Assembly: GCA_039654915.1 (NCBI GenBank)
Contig: CM077599.1
Span: 65,276,501-65,340,500, forward strand
Source of the DNA: Aquilaria yunnanensis
Lineage: Eukaryota > Streptophyta > Magnoliopsida > Malvales > Thymelaeaceae
Reading direction: 5' to 3'
Length of the DNA stretch: 64,000 nt
A program made the translations under genes and the position numbers. Shown one piece after another: positions 10,253-22,350 of this stretch (position 1 is the first letter of the stretch; each line of letters begins with the position of its first letter). Below the pieces are notes generated by a model, which saw only the letters and a list, made by a program, of their open reading frames with translations, was not told where the DNA came from and ran no database searches.

Positions 10253-13200
10253 TCATATCTTCACTTTTGATGTTCTTCTGCTTGCATTTACATATAAACA
10301 GAAGAGAATGATCAACAAAAATGGCACGGCTAGCAAAACTGCTCCCGACGGCCTAATGCCACCGCCTCCATACTTGAACGAGCCTTCCCATCCCTCCTGC
10401 AAATTAGTCGAATATAGAATGCGGCCCAGATTGGAAAATTTTCAGGGACACAAGACAAATGGAATACTAGGTGTGACGGGAGTTTGATTTTGGTAATTGC
10501 AGTGTGAAAGAGCGACAGCAAATTATATTCAGTAAGAAGATACTCACCACGGCCACCAACTTTTCTGCAAGCTGACCATGTTCTTTAGCAAAGATGTACT
10601 GGGCATACTCATATAGCTCTATATCAAGGTTGTTCAACGATCTTATATTCTGGAGGATAAGATCAGGAACTTGCAGTCGTGCCTGAAATTAACATAACGG
10701 TAGGGAAAAGGACATTTTAGCTGTCAAGAAATAGTGAGTTACAACCATCAACTTAAAAGAAATCATGAAACCATGAAGCTAATCAATGATAATGGTCAAG
10801 ACTTGAGTAGAAAGTAAAGACGCCAACAGTGAGCCTGTCTATTTAATTGTATTTGCATTGTAGTCAAATGAATTGCAGTGCAATGCAGTTACGTAAACAA
10901 GGACTAAGTTTCTACTTCAGCATGCTAAAGTTTGTCAACACATGTTATACAAAAAACACGCATTCATATCCTACATTGGAAGCTTCACCATAGAACTTAC
11001 TTCCTTGGTAAAGTTTGCAGGGGAAATGTTCTTCAAAGAGGAGGTGCGCCTGCGAGTTTGAGTTTTCCGCAAATTGGAAATGCAGACTTCATAAGCGTCC
11101 ATAAGTTCACTAACTGACATCTGCTCATGCGAAGAAAAAAAAAAAGAAAAAAATAGTAGTATCACACATCAATCATATTTCTTAGAACCAGAACAGAGAT
11201 CCTCCTATAGATGGTACATATACAATTACACTACGAACATAAAGCACGCCTTACATGTTCCTTCTTCGATTCATTACTCTCAGAAGGTACAGTTTGACCT
11301 CCTTTTACATCATCTGTGCTATTCTGTCAGTCAGCCAGGGAGCAAAAAGTAAGATTTCCATACAGCAACATCATTATACAAGTTCACTCGTCTATAAATA
11401 TACCTGATGATCACTATTTTCCAACTCTGGATCTGAAAAAGAAGAGCTCTGTTCTGTAGCACAAGCAGATATAAATGGCATCGGTGATTTGTTAGTAACA
11501 GCACACTGGAATAATAGTAAAATAAATAAGACTTAGCAAGTTTTTCCACAAACAATTCATGTTTGGAAAACTGGTTTCTGTGGGGAGCAAGAGACGGCAA
11601 ATGACCTGTTGGTTTTGAGGCTGAACTCTCCTTTGTAGAATTTGATGCTATTAGCTGAGAAATGACCTGCGCACCAACCACATTCCCAAACAAAGTTGCA
11701 GACTCCCTGTGCTCCTCCGTTAGGCCAACGTACAACATATTATCCAACCTTTTCTGCAAGATTTATAAGTCTACCATGATTCCCATTGGCAAAAATACCC
11801 ATTTAAGATCGAATCATAAGCAATGGAAATAATTTTTTCAGCAAATCATTACCTTTGCTACTTGTAACACATGCTCTCCAAGAACCTTGTGTGTTTGCAC
11901 ACAGTAGCGCACTTCATGTGCCTCTGCTAAGTAAGAGTTGTTAGTCAATCCAGCAATCTGTGAAGGAAAAGGTGGCCATCAGTTCACTACACGATACACA
12001 TCGTTTTGAAGTTAACTTGATATAAACAAGAAGCATCAATTAGCAGGGGCATTACATTGTCTCAACAGAACACATAGAAATTTATTGCAAAGGCTTAACC
12101 CTAGGTTCCCACAGCCGCATAAAACAGTCCTTTCTTCTGGTTCTAATAACCCACAGTAAACATCAATCTATAAACAGATTTCAATTGCTATAATGCTTTG
12201 CATACACACTCTAAAAACCAAAATGGTTTATAAGCAAGCAATGGCTGATCTTTTTTAGAAACTAGTGTCGATGGTACATCATGCAAGCATTACAAGCTGA
12301 GCACTATCATAGCCACAAATTATAACATTCTAATCTGAACCACTGAATAACCAAGCAGATAGCATGTGGAAAACCATGAAAAGGCCACAAATTGGCGTAG
12401 AAAAGGTTTTTTCATGTCATATCCTTGTGAGGTACCTGAAATGTTGCACCATTATGGACGATATCATGGGCTACAGGATGATTGATGTATTCAAGCAATG
12501 GCATAGCCATCTCCTCCATGTCATAGGGATCATTGCTCTTCACATCAACTGTAACAGTAAATTTTCTAGCATCTCTCTGTTCAGCACAATAATATAGTAT
12601 CATGAGATGAAATAAAATAGAAATATATAGTATCATGAGATGAAATAAAATAGATGACAACGATGATGATGAGTGGCTCAAAGGAGCATATAACATATAA
12701 TGCCCAATCTAGGTAATAATGTGATAAACGACAACAATTATATGCGGCAAACACAGACGCATCTTTCTATGATGGTTTCAAAACATAGTTTGGGGCCTTC
12801 AGAAAACAAATTTCAGTTGGATAGTTAAGTGACATCATGAGAGAAATTCAGAGGGTGTTAAACCCTTTTTTCAATTTCTTTAAAATTAAGTCAGTGAGAA
12901 GTCCTGGGAAAATATCAAGACCTGAAACAGTTAAAAAAATCAACACCAATGAATGAGTGATGAATCTCTCTATAGAGAAAGATAACCAAAGGTCCAAAAC
13001 ACAACAGGAGATGTACAACAATAGATAGCGCAGGAAACAAACAATAGAGGAACATATGCAGCAGACGGAGCATACCCGAGCAAAGAGGTCCTCTCTCATC
13101 CAGGGAACCAGATATTTCCACGGCCATATATCAAGTGTACTTACTCCACCATTCCTTGGACGTACACGTCGAGACATTAGTGTAGCAGATGATAGATTGG

Positions 13201-14065
13201 GATGGATTAAGAACCTAGCTGCCACCTCAATTGAAAACTCATAAGTACTAAAAACACGGTCAACTGGATTCCTAAGAATAGTGACAATGGACGTTTTATC
13301 CTTTGGAAATTTGGACATCAAGCTATAGTCATCATGAGTAACCAGCAACCGACAACTCTGTTTGCTGCATTCCAAAGGAAATATAAAAAATAACTAAAAA
13401 TTTCCACAAAAAACACCACACCAAACCCCTATGGAAGAAGTAAATATAAATATAGTAAGAGGTTAGAATCACAGAATTCCTCCAAAATGAGAAAGGAGGA
13501 AAACGGATCAAGTTGCTTATATGCATAGACAAGAGAAAATACACCTTACCCAGGATCGAACCGCAATTTATCATAAGAACGGGGGCATTCCAGAGAACTT
13601 GAGTACAATTTTCTCAGTAGGCTGCACGTATAGAACAGAGGCAAATGGACCAATTAACTCCAACCAATATAACGGTGTATGATGGCATCGTCAGTCACTG
13701 GATTCTAATGTGCTTTAGAAGTAATTACCAGTGAAAATATGTGCGTCCTCCTGTGCGAGGGACATGGAGGAAGAAGAGCAAATCCTTAAGGGTGTGTATA
13801 TCTTCTTTGACTTCATGATCTAGTGAAGAAGACGCCCATTCTCTCACCACTCGCTGGCAGTATCCGAATTCACGATCAGCAGATGAGACATTCACAGCTA
13901 GACAGACAAAAAAGACATCAAATAAGTCAGGGATTACTGGTGCCAAACATGGAACACGTTATAACAACCAATGAATAAAACAATAAGAGTTGAACTTAAT
14001 CACTAATTCATACCCAATATAAGAAGCACAAAAACCAACCCCGCGCATTTAACAATATGATCCAT
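10253..14065 (-). CDS. TPST: tyrosylprotein sulfotransferase, complete gene of 12 coding exons
   Basis: The enzyme transfers sulfate from PAPS to tyrosines of secreted peptides and acts in the Golgi; in Arabidopsis it matures PSK, PSY, RGF and CIF peptides. Coding exons: 14014-14065, 13729-13897, 13550-13621, 13076-13364, 12436-12576, 11853-11957, 11606-11753, 11404-11453, 11255-11323, 11001-11120, 10548-10682 and 10253-10396. All junctions are GT-AG and in phase, giving 497 residues (Arabidopsis TPST has about 500). A signal peptide (MDHIVKCAGLVFVLLIL) opens the protein. The PAPS 5'-phosphosulfate loop HVPRTGGRTYFH is at residues 62-73 and the 3'-phosphate segment RNPVDRVFSTYEF at 129-141. 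LYVGLTEEHRES is encoded in exon 7. A membrane segment at about 468-486 precedes a short basic tail ending TSKVKI, so the topology is type I. Exon 8 needs the acceptor before 11453, because a nearer upstream one breaks the frame. A truncated paralogue lies downstream. Confidence 0.95.
12594..12654. repeat. tandem repeat in TPST intron 4
   Basis: The segment tagtatcatgagatgaaat followed by aaaatag occurs twice (12594-12619 and 12629-12654), separated by about 9 bases, in the intron between exons 4 and 5 of the intact TPST. It lies upstream of the exon 5 acceptor and does not touch splice signals. Confidence 0.8.
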
Positions 14066-14880
14066 TCAATTCCTGCTCTGGAAACTGCCGGGACAAAAAC
14101 ATCACCAAAAATCACCAAACTGATAAAGAAGCAAACTTCATCGGCCAACAGCAAAGAACGAAAAACTTTTAACTTCCAGCTAAAAACAACATAAAACAAA
14201 AAATTACTTGGTAAGTAAAAGAAAAAAAATGGGAAAAAAAAAAAGACAATCTTCAGCAACACAAACCAGAAGTATACAATTCTAGGAACCCTAACAGAGA
14301 CCAAAAGGAGGAACTCTTTGCATCACGGAATTGTCATAACAATAAAAGTAACAAACTCTCAAGACGCATACCGAAACCGAGTATCGAGATCTTGTGCTCA
14401 TAAATTCCCTCGAGAAGTGGTCAGTGTCCCCCAGACCGAGCACTTGAACCGATTGGGACCAACTACCGATAAAACAATTAGTTCCACTACTGAAAATTTT
14501 CTCAACAACCAAACAGGGTTGGAAGCAATTATGCGGTAAATGAGAGAGACCCTCTTCCCGGGTTTTCTGGGTTTTGGTTTAAACTACAAATCTTGTCCGG
14601 AATGAAACAGAGAATCAGAGAAAATGGAATGTAATTATTGTCGACCAGAGATCGAGAGTCCAAGAACACGGAAGGAAGAAAAGAAAAAAGGTTTGAACTT
14701 GAAGGGATATAATTGTTAAAAAAAAAACTGAATTTCGTTGACCTAAACTAATTTGACAACGATAAATAATTAAAGTGACTGCGACTGTGACAAGTGAGAG
14801 CGAGAAAATTCTGTAGGATGATCGAACTATCCATGAAATTTGTTGGGTCGCTTATGTTATTATTATGTGTCCAAACCCAT
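14066..14880 (-). promoter_or_regulatory. 5' UTR and promoter region of TPST
   Basis: Upstream of the TPST start codon at 14063-14065 there is no conserved coding sequence. Open minus-strand frames (for example 14291-14512) have no recognisable product and probably belong to the leader, which may be spliced. The sequence becomes AT-rich above about 14640. No clear TATA box was identified. Confidence 0.4.
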
Positions 14881-14956
14881 TCACTTCAATTGCTTATTTG
14901 GAACTTTAGCAAAAACAAGATGAAGTGATAAATTTATTGCTAAATTGACGAAAATA

Positions 14957-15014
14957 AAATCTGCGTGATCTACAGGAAACAATTGAAATCTGCGCGATCT
15001 ACAGGAAACAATTG
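14957..15014. repeat. 29-bp tandem duplication
   Basis: Two adjacent 29-base copies (14957-14985 and 14986-15014) of aaatctgcgtgatctacagg plus nine more bases, differing at one position. They lie between the TPST promoter side and the LINE insertion. Confidence 0.9.
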
Positions 15015-15209
15015 AAGTTACGTAAGCAAACAAATGGTACAATGCAAACCTACTTTTGTATTTTGACGTTTGGTACATAAAGTGGGCCAATAGAATTTTT
15101 GGTGGAATTCCAAAAAAAAACTTATAAATTTCTCTGTTTCAAAATTTCTACTTTATTTCATTTTTTTAACGTAAATTTAAGTTGAATTTATTTATACTAT
15201 TATTTATCC

Positions 15210-15225
15210 AAAAAAACTATAAATA
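15210..15225 (+). repeat. left target-site duplication of the LINE
   Basis: The sequence aaaaaaactataaata at 15210-15225 recurs as aaaaaaactataagta at 19930-19945, with one mismatch, immediately after the A-rich tail of the LINE. This is the hallmark of target-primed reverse transcription. Confidence 0.75.
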
Positions 15226-15298
15226 CGATGCAAGCAGCCGTCAGCCGTCTTACGGTTTGAGTTGAGCTTGGGTGTATCCGCCATAAGGTTCGAACCAA

Positions 15299-16549
15299 AT
15301 GGCTAAGAGTGGGCAGCTTCCGCTCACGAGGGGGAAAGGCCACAGTATTGGGGCTGGCAGCTCGGTGGTCAAAGACAATCAAATAGGAAGGGAGCCAAAT
15401 GAAGGGTTTTTGCTACAAGACCAAGATTTTCTAGCGCTATTGAAAGAAAAAGTAACGAATAATGAATTGGAAGACGTTAGCGTTGAGGTGAAAGGGCACC
15501 AAGAACCAGAAATTGTTGGATTAGTGCCAACAAGGGATCAGGCAATAATGCAGGCGACGTTTGAGTACTATAGTAGCAAACAAATATGATTCCAAGGTTA
15601 AGGTATAATGAAATTGTTGCCCGACATAGGCATCCTAAGAATGGACTGTAATTGAGCTTGATTGGGAACTTGGATGAAGAACCGGTTATTCTATAGGAAG
15701 ATGACCTGAAGTAGGCTGTAGACAATTGGGAAAAGGCTTTGTTGGTTATGTGGTAGGTGATGGCATTGGGTACAAAGCCATGGAGGATTATGTTAAGGGA
15801 CAATGGAACATGGTGGCAAAACCAATGATGGCTATGCATGATTTTGGGTGGTTCACCTTTCAATTTCAAAATATTGAGGATTAGCACAGGGTGTTGTGTC
15901 AGGACCATGGTCAATCTCGAAACGTCTCTTAGTTCTCAAGGTGTGGGATCTGAATTTTAATTTTGAGAAAGAAGATATGAATAAAGTTCCTGTCAAGGCT
16001 CAGGTAATGTATGGTATGCATATGTGGGAGGCAAAATCGTTGGGTAAGATTGTAAGTAAGATTGGTAGACCGATCTATGCCGACAAACTCACAACTTCCA
16101 TGGAGAGAATTTCGTATGCATGTGTATTAGTTAAGGTTAATGTGCCTAAACCGCATAAAAAAATAGTGCAGGTTAAACATCCATATGGGGAGGATGTGGA
16201 GATTTTGATATTTTATGAATGGCTACTAAAGTTTTGCTCAAAATGTGAAAAACTAGGGCATAACACTGATGATTGCCAACCAAGGACAAAACAATTTGGG
16301 TTTCAAAGTAGCAATAGGAGGAACCAAAAGCATGGAGAAAATCTAGAAGGGTTCTCGGGATTGAAGAGTGGGGAGAGTACCAGTCTCAAGCATCAAGATG
16401 GAAAGGAGCTGACTGCTCTTGCCTCACAAAATCAGTTTGAGGCATTGACAGAAAATGAACAAAGTGATGGCAATAAGGAATGGCAGGAAGTTTCTAGTCG
16501 ATCAAAGAAAAGGATAAGTAGAATAACTAAGGAAGCTCAAGATCCCTAA
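15299..16549 (+). pseudogene. LINE ORF1: DUF4283 and CCHC-type zinc knuckle protein
   Basis: The start at 15299 opens a frame to 15589. Similarity then continues through broken frames with GDGIGYKAMEDYVKGQW near 15757-15806, typical of DUF4283. The frame at 15896-16549 includes YADKLTTSMERISYACVLVK and the zinc knuckle CSKCEKLGHNTDDC at about 16231-16272, followed by a hydrophilic tail. The product would be the nucleic-acid-binding protein of the retrotransposition particle. A frameshift and several stops in 15590-15895 inactivate it. Confidence 0.85.
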
Positions 16550-16560
16550 TTCCCCAATCA

Positions 16561-19500
16561 ATGAAGCTCGCAGCTTGGAATGTAAGGGGGTACAATGACT
16601 TCCTAAAAAAAAATAGGTATTTAATTTTATTAAGAAAAATAATGTTGAGTTGTTTGGCATAATGAATAGCAAAATAAAGGAGAATAATGTTAATGATTTC
16701 CACAAGCGATACTTTCACATGTTTAATATGCTACTAAACCATTCGAAGCATCATAATGGTAGAATTTTGGTTTTCTGGCAACTAAAGGTATATGAGATGA
16801 CAGCTCAGGCAATGACAGTCCGATCTCGTTGCAGAATCTGAGATTAACAAGTAATATGGCCTTCTATATAACCTTCATTTATGGGTTCAATGCAGAGGAG
16901 CAATGGCGAGTCTTATGGAAGGAGATTATCAATATCACATAAAACATGGATGAGAGTGGCTTCTGCTTGGTGATTTTAATTCCATTAGTTTGCCAGATGA
17001 AAGATTGAGTAGGCTACCAGTCTCACATAGAGATGTTAAAGACATCAATGACTGTTTTGAGGAAGCTAATCTCGATGATCTTCCATTCAAAGATTGTCAC
17101 TAAACATGGAATAATAATCAATATGGTGTAGATGAGGTATGATCGAAGATAGATAAAGTAGTCAGGAATGAACAATGGATAAGGGAGCTTCATTTCATGC
17201 AGGTAGTTTTTTAGCCCATGGGGTCTCCGACCATTCTCTGATGATAGTGACCTATGAGGCAGTAGTGAGGTATGGGAGACTTTCATTTCAATTTTAGAAT
17301 TTTTCAAAATTAGTGTGTAAGGCATGGCTTTTCGAGTTGAGGGAGTCCAATGTTTGCTACTGCGAGCAAATTGAAGGCCTTGAAGTCCCAATTTAAAGAG
17401 TTGAATAATAAGAAATACAGTAATATCGAGAGAAGGGTGGAGGAGGCCAGAAGTAATTTTTTAGAAATTCAGAATCAACTTTTGTAAAACCCAAATGATG
17501 TGAAGAACCGACAGGGAGAGAAAGATGCTAAGCTAAAATTTGCTAATATGTTAAGGGCCAATCAGTATTTTCTGAATTAGTGGACACATATTAAGTGGAT
17601 GTAGGAGCCAAATGAAAATTCCAGTTTTTTTCATGCCATGATCTAGCATAAGCAATGGAAGATGAGTATTTTTTTTAACCTTAAAAAGTTAGATGTTGGC
17701 GAGATAACAGGTCTGGATTTGATTAAAAAAGAATTTTTTACCTATTTACACTAACCTTCTTGAATCAAAGGCCTCCACAAGGTATTTAGATCCTCAAGTT
17801 GTGTAGAGGGGTCCTTGCCTAAATGACCAACATTATAGTGGTCTCCTAGAGCCTGTTTCTAAATTGGAGATCAATGAGACATTGTAGTCTATTACTAAAG
17901 CTCTAGGCCCTGATGGTTATACCTTATATTTCTTCAAAAAAGCTTGGGGGGTTATTAAAGATGATATTATTGATATTGTCCAAGATTTCTTTTGATGAGG
18001 AAGGCTGCTGAAACAGTTGAATGCAACTTAGGTTTATTTGATTCCAAACACTGAAAACCTATAAATAGTGAAGGAATTTCGGCCAATTTTCTAGCTACTC
18101 AGTTCTACATAAAATTATTTTGAAGTTTCATTATAGCGAGGGTGTGAAAGTTCTGGATGCCTTGGTAAGCAAGATGCAGGTAGCTTTTGTGAAAGGGTGG
18201 TATATTTATTATAATATCTTACTGGCCACTAAGCTACTAAAACACTATTATAAAAGATACATCTTGCCGAGGTGCATGGTTAAAGTGGACATCTTGAAAG
18301 CTTATGACTCTGTCTCTTAGGATTGCCCCAATAAGTTATTGAATGAGTGGGGATTTCCTAATCAGTTTATTAATCTCATAATGGAGGGTGTGTCTACTCC
18401 ATATTATTCACTCATGATTAATGGCGAAGTGTATAGGTTCTTTAAGGAAAAACTAGGCTTACGTCAAGGTGACTCATTTTCTCCATATCTATTCATGTTG
18501 TGCATAGAATATTTTTCAAGGAGCCTACTAAGCCTTAGGAGTGAAAGGCTATTTAAATTTCATCCAAAATGTAACTTTCATAATATTATCAACCTCAACT
18601 TCACATATGATTTGATCTTCTTGAGAAGGGTAGATGTGTAGTCGCTATATCTTCCAAAGCAGAAATTAACTAATTTCAGTGAGATCTTAGGTTTCACTTT
18701 GAGTGACTAGAACTTGGAGGTTGTATTTGGTGGCACCCTTCCACACTTGAGAAGAATGATTCTGGAGGCTACTGGCTTTCAAGAAGGAAGTCTGCCAATG
18801 AAATACCTAGGGGTTCTAATTTCTTCCACCTTTTTTCAAGTGAGAGACTTCAAGACTCTGCTAGCAAAAATTACAAAAAAGGTCCATGGTTGGGTGAAAA
18901 AACACTTGTCATATGAAGGCAAAAACTAGTTAATTTAGTCAATGTTGCAATCTATACAGGTATATTAGAGCTCGTTTTTCTTAATCCTGAAGAAGGTGAT
19001 TGATGCAATTAACAAGATTTGTAAGAACTTTTTATGAGTCGGGGTAGCGCAGGCCAGCCCAAAGGAAGAAGGGGGTGCTAACTTACGTGACTTGCAGGTA
19101 TGGAATTATTGTTTAATCCTCAAACTTTTTTGAGATGTCTATTCAAAAGTAGATCACCTCCTGCATACACTCGTACTACATTAAAAATACTGATTTATGG
19201 ACCTTGGCACTTGGTTCCACTGCTTCGGGTGTGTGGTATGATATTCTAAAAGTGAGGGACTGGTTGAAGAAGACATACCCTAGGAAGGAAGAGGCGAAGA
19301 CTATGTTCAGCAGTCCGAATCAATACGCCCTTATTTGCCAAAAGAAAATGAAGGTCAGTTGGTACAAGACGATATGGAGTAATTTTTCATTTCTAAAGCA
19401 TAATACTATAGCGTGGATGTTGCAATTGGGATGACTATCTACCTAGAATAAACTATATTGAGGGGGCATTTAGGGAGTGAATAGGTGTCACTTGTGCTAA

Positions 19501-19790
19501 AAATGAGCTAGAACATCTAACCACATATTCTTCAAATGCAACTTTTCTTATCAAGTGTGGGGCAACGTTCTTTTATTGTTGGATATTCGCCAGGAACCCC
19601 TTGGATGGCATGAGGAGGTTCTTTGGTTCAAAAATAGAATAAAGGGGAAATCCATGGTTTGTCACATTAGTCGTGCAGTGCTGGTAGCCTCTATTTACCA
19701 CCCTTGGCGAGAACGAAATAAATGACTATTTGAAGGTGGTGAGGAAATGATAAATTGAGTAGTTTTGCAAATTAAATTTAATGTGTTTGT
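16561..19790 (+). pseudogene. LINE ORF2: endonuclease, reverse transcriptase, zf-RVT
   Basis: The endonuclease domain begins at 16561 with MKLAAWNVRGYN, 11 bases after the ORF1 stop. The RT domain includes ALGPDGYTLYFFKKAW near 17900-17945, VKVDILKAYDSVS near 18280-18318 and LGLRQGDSFSPYLFMLC near 18452-18502. The active-site region reads FTYDLIF near 18600-18618 and lacks the expected FADD-type aspartate pair. The tail contains MPMKYLGVLISS-like sequence (SLPMKYLGVLIS near 18790-18825) and a zf-RVT region at 19200-19780. At least a dozen stops or frameshifts are present, so no functional enzyme can be made. Confidence 0.88.
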
Positions 19791-20363
19791 TTGAGTTTGT
19801 CGTTTTAAATATGATATATCACCGTGATGAAGATTCGTCATATGGACTCAATTTCTATATTTTGCTTTCCATGTACAGTTTCTAATAAATGAAATTATAG
19901 TCATTATAAAAAAATGAAAAAATTATATTAAAAAAACTATAAGTATTGTAGTTTTTCAATATAATATTATAAAAATAAAAACTATAAATAAAAATAAATT
20001 CAATAAAAAATAAGTCACAAAACTAAAATTGAGCAAAGAATTTGGGATAAAGTTAATAGTTGATAATTTTACAGCTCAATTCATTTTAACTTAAATCAAC
20101 TTAACCCGAAATTACTTATTTTTAATTTTACATTTTTTTTTACCCAAAGCCAATTTCATTTGAAAACTAATATTATGTATGTGTAATAATCTATTTGAAA
20201 GTAAATTTTTATAATGTTATTTAATTTTTATGAATTTTTTAAGCATCAAAAAGAAAAAATTTATTATAAAATTTATAAGAATATAAAATTTATATTTTTT
20301 ATGAATTATTAGACTTACATAATATTGGCTTTTAAATGAAATTAATTTGGACTGTAAATGATA

Positions 20364-20602
20364 CTCCCTTCGTTTCACAAAAAATTGTCCTTTTACCTTT
20401 TTTTTATTAAAGTTTGACTTAATTATATTCATATTATTTTTATTATAATTTTTTTTAAAAAATTATATTTATAAACTAGACTATTTAAGGTACCATTTTC
20501 AAATAAAAATTTTATATTTTTATAAGAAATTTTAACAAAAAATGATTAATCAATTGCTGTAAATAGTAAAAAGACCAAGCTTTAATTGTGAGACAAAGTG
20601 AG
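20364..20602. mobile_element. Stowaway-like MITE
   Basis: The 239-bp element starts with ctcccttcgtttcacaa and ends with ttgtgagacaaagtgag, an imperfect inverted repeat of the CTCCCTCCGT type used by plant Tc1/mariner MITEs. A TA dinucleotide flanks each side (20362-20363 and 20603-20604). It has no coding capacity. Confidence 0.8.
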
Positions 20603-20604
20603 TA

Positions 20605-21479
20605 TTAAAATAAAAAAAAATTTATTTTGATTAAATTGACCTAAGTTAAAATAAATTAGATGTTAAGTTAGCCATGACTTAAAAGTTAGACCTAATAATT
20701 TGAGCCAATACATAGACACGGCTGCATAAAAATACTTAGTCTTACCTCTTGTAGGCATTGCTAGTTTTCCTTTTTTCGGCTTGGTTAAGTTCCTTGTGAC
20801 ACAAAAACTCTTTTGGTTTCACAAGTTCTTAGCTGTTTTTGACATGGAGCATCTAGTGGATGAGTTCATGGAGTGGGTTAAGCAGACGAAACCGAAGAAG
20901 AAATCCCAAAATAGGTCTCACGCAAACCCTAACTTCTGAAGGCCATAACTTTTACTACGGTTGCCAAAATGACTATTATAATATATCATTTTGAATGGAA
21001 TTTCACACTCTACAGGTATCATCAGAGCTTTGCTCTTTATGACCATAGTTTTTTAGTCAAACTTCTATTATTTTGAGGGGTATCCGGGCCTCTAAAGTTT
21101 TTGTTGATTTTTTTCCCAGTTATTTTTTGTTTACTTAATTGTTTTGGTTTAGAATTTCTTTATATATATATATATATATATATAAAGATTCTAAAATACT
21201 ACTCCGTATCAATACCCTATCATTTTTTGGAACCACAAGGACCTAAAACAGGTACCAACAGAACCTTATTTTGGTACCATGACTTTTGGCAAACCTCCAC
21301 AATTTACCTTAAGTTTTTAGACAATAAACGCTTTAGTCCCTAAGGTTTATCTTTTGTCTTATTTTTTTGATTATAGAACTTGCTTAACTCCTGAAGCTTT
21401 TTTCCCTTAGTAAAGAAAGAATTATTACTCAAATCTTTCTAGGACTATCACTTAAGTCGCGTAGCAATAGTAAGACCTA
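20605..21479. other. unassigned sequence between MITE and viral element
   Basis: No gene is recognisable. It contains a TA-dinucleotide run at about 21162-21183. The stretch 20780-21120 is less AT-rich and could be a transposon remnant, but I cannot name it. Confidence 0.4.
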
Positions 21480-21564
21480 TTGTTGAGTTGAAAAGAGCAA
21501 TAAGATTGCGTAAAATGTTGACAGATAGCTAGTAAAAGACTTTTGCACTAATAAATCTTTTCTA

Positions 21565-22350
21565 ATGGAAATTTTTTTCAGAAGTTTGGTTAAGTCTTTT
21601 TCAAAGAGAGAAGAAGGAGAAGAAACTTTAAGGAATAGGCAAATAAAAAATTCACAAGGCATAATCATTAAAGATGTTGAAAAGAAATTGGGTAATTGGA
21701 GTATCCCTAAAATGGATAAATGGGAAGTCTACCAAAAAGGTACCTTTGACTTCAGAATGACATATGTCATTAAAACAGTAGAAAGAACTGTTCCTATAAT
21801 TGGAAATGATCATCAATTTGAACTGTTTTCAAAATACATGCTTCAAGATCATTTGGAAAATCACTACAATTATTTACACGTAGGATTAGTCCAGATTGTG
21901 TTAAAACCTTTAACAAGAAATGACCTAAATACCTCGGTAATAATTGCTTTGAGAGATCAAAGACATAATATGTTTTCTGATTCCCTTTTAAGAATTGTAT
22001 AATCAAGCCTCTGTGACAGACCCATATTTTTCAACTGTCACCCAAATTTTACCATGTCTCTAAAAAATCCTCACATAATGAAAACGTTAACTGCAAACAT
22101 CATGACGTCCTGCTTCGATATGCTCAAAGGGTCCCAGAACCTCGCCCTGGTTTACCGAATCTATTACAAAGTGATGACCACCCAGATCAAGCCAAAAGCT
22201 TTATAATTCGACACACGCGGAAAAACTTTGCTTTTAAAAGAAAACACAAAAAAAAAGTAATGTGGTTATTCCAAAACCAATTAAGTGGAAAGAAGTTAAA
22301 CTTCCAAAAAAATGGGTTTTCCAAAATAAAAAACCAATCAAAACAGTAAA
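21565..22350 (+). pseudogene. viral ORF1, movement protein region (30K superfamily-like)
   Basis: The frame at 21565-22002 has the core of a caulimovirid movement protein, with GNWSIPKMDKWEVYQKG and LHVGLVQIVLKPLTR. After a frameshift near 22000 the similarity continues to about 22250 (FNCHPNFTMSL) and then into the frame that opens at 22262. The protein would move virus through plasmodesmata. The break near 22000 and further stops before 22262 inactivate it. The N-terminal end before 21565 is poorly defined. Confidence 0.75.

Larger units (their letters stand above)
15226..19929 (+). mobile_element. full-length but decayed LINE (L1-type non-LTR retrotransposon)
   Basis: It has an ORF1 with a DUF4283-like domain and a zinc knuckle, then an ORF2 with an endonuclease start, reverse transcriptase and zf-RVT tail, and ends in an A-rich stretch at about 19908-19929. 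A 16-base target duplication with one mismatch brackets 15226-19929. The length of about 4.7 kb fits a near full-length plant LINE. Numerous stops and frameshifts in both ORFs make it inactive. Confidence 0.88.

Noticed and set aside
11454..11505. An earlier acceptor for TPST exon 8 at 11505
   Set aside because: Joining it to the exon 7 donor at 11606 breaks the frame and meets a stop after five codons. The acceptor before 11453 keeps the frame and agrees with a total length of 497 residues.
14008..14304. Phe-rich minus-strand frame as an N-terminal extension of TPST
   Set aside because: It is out of frame with exon 1. The correct start is the ATG at 14063-14065, whose short signal peptide splices in phase to exon 2.
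21162..21183. TA-dinucleotide run as a promoter TATA box
   Set aside because: It is a simple microsatellite with no gene start at the right distance.
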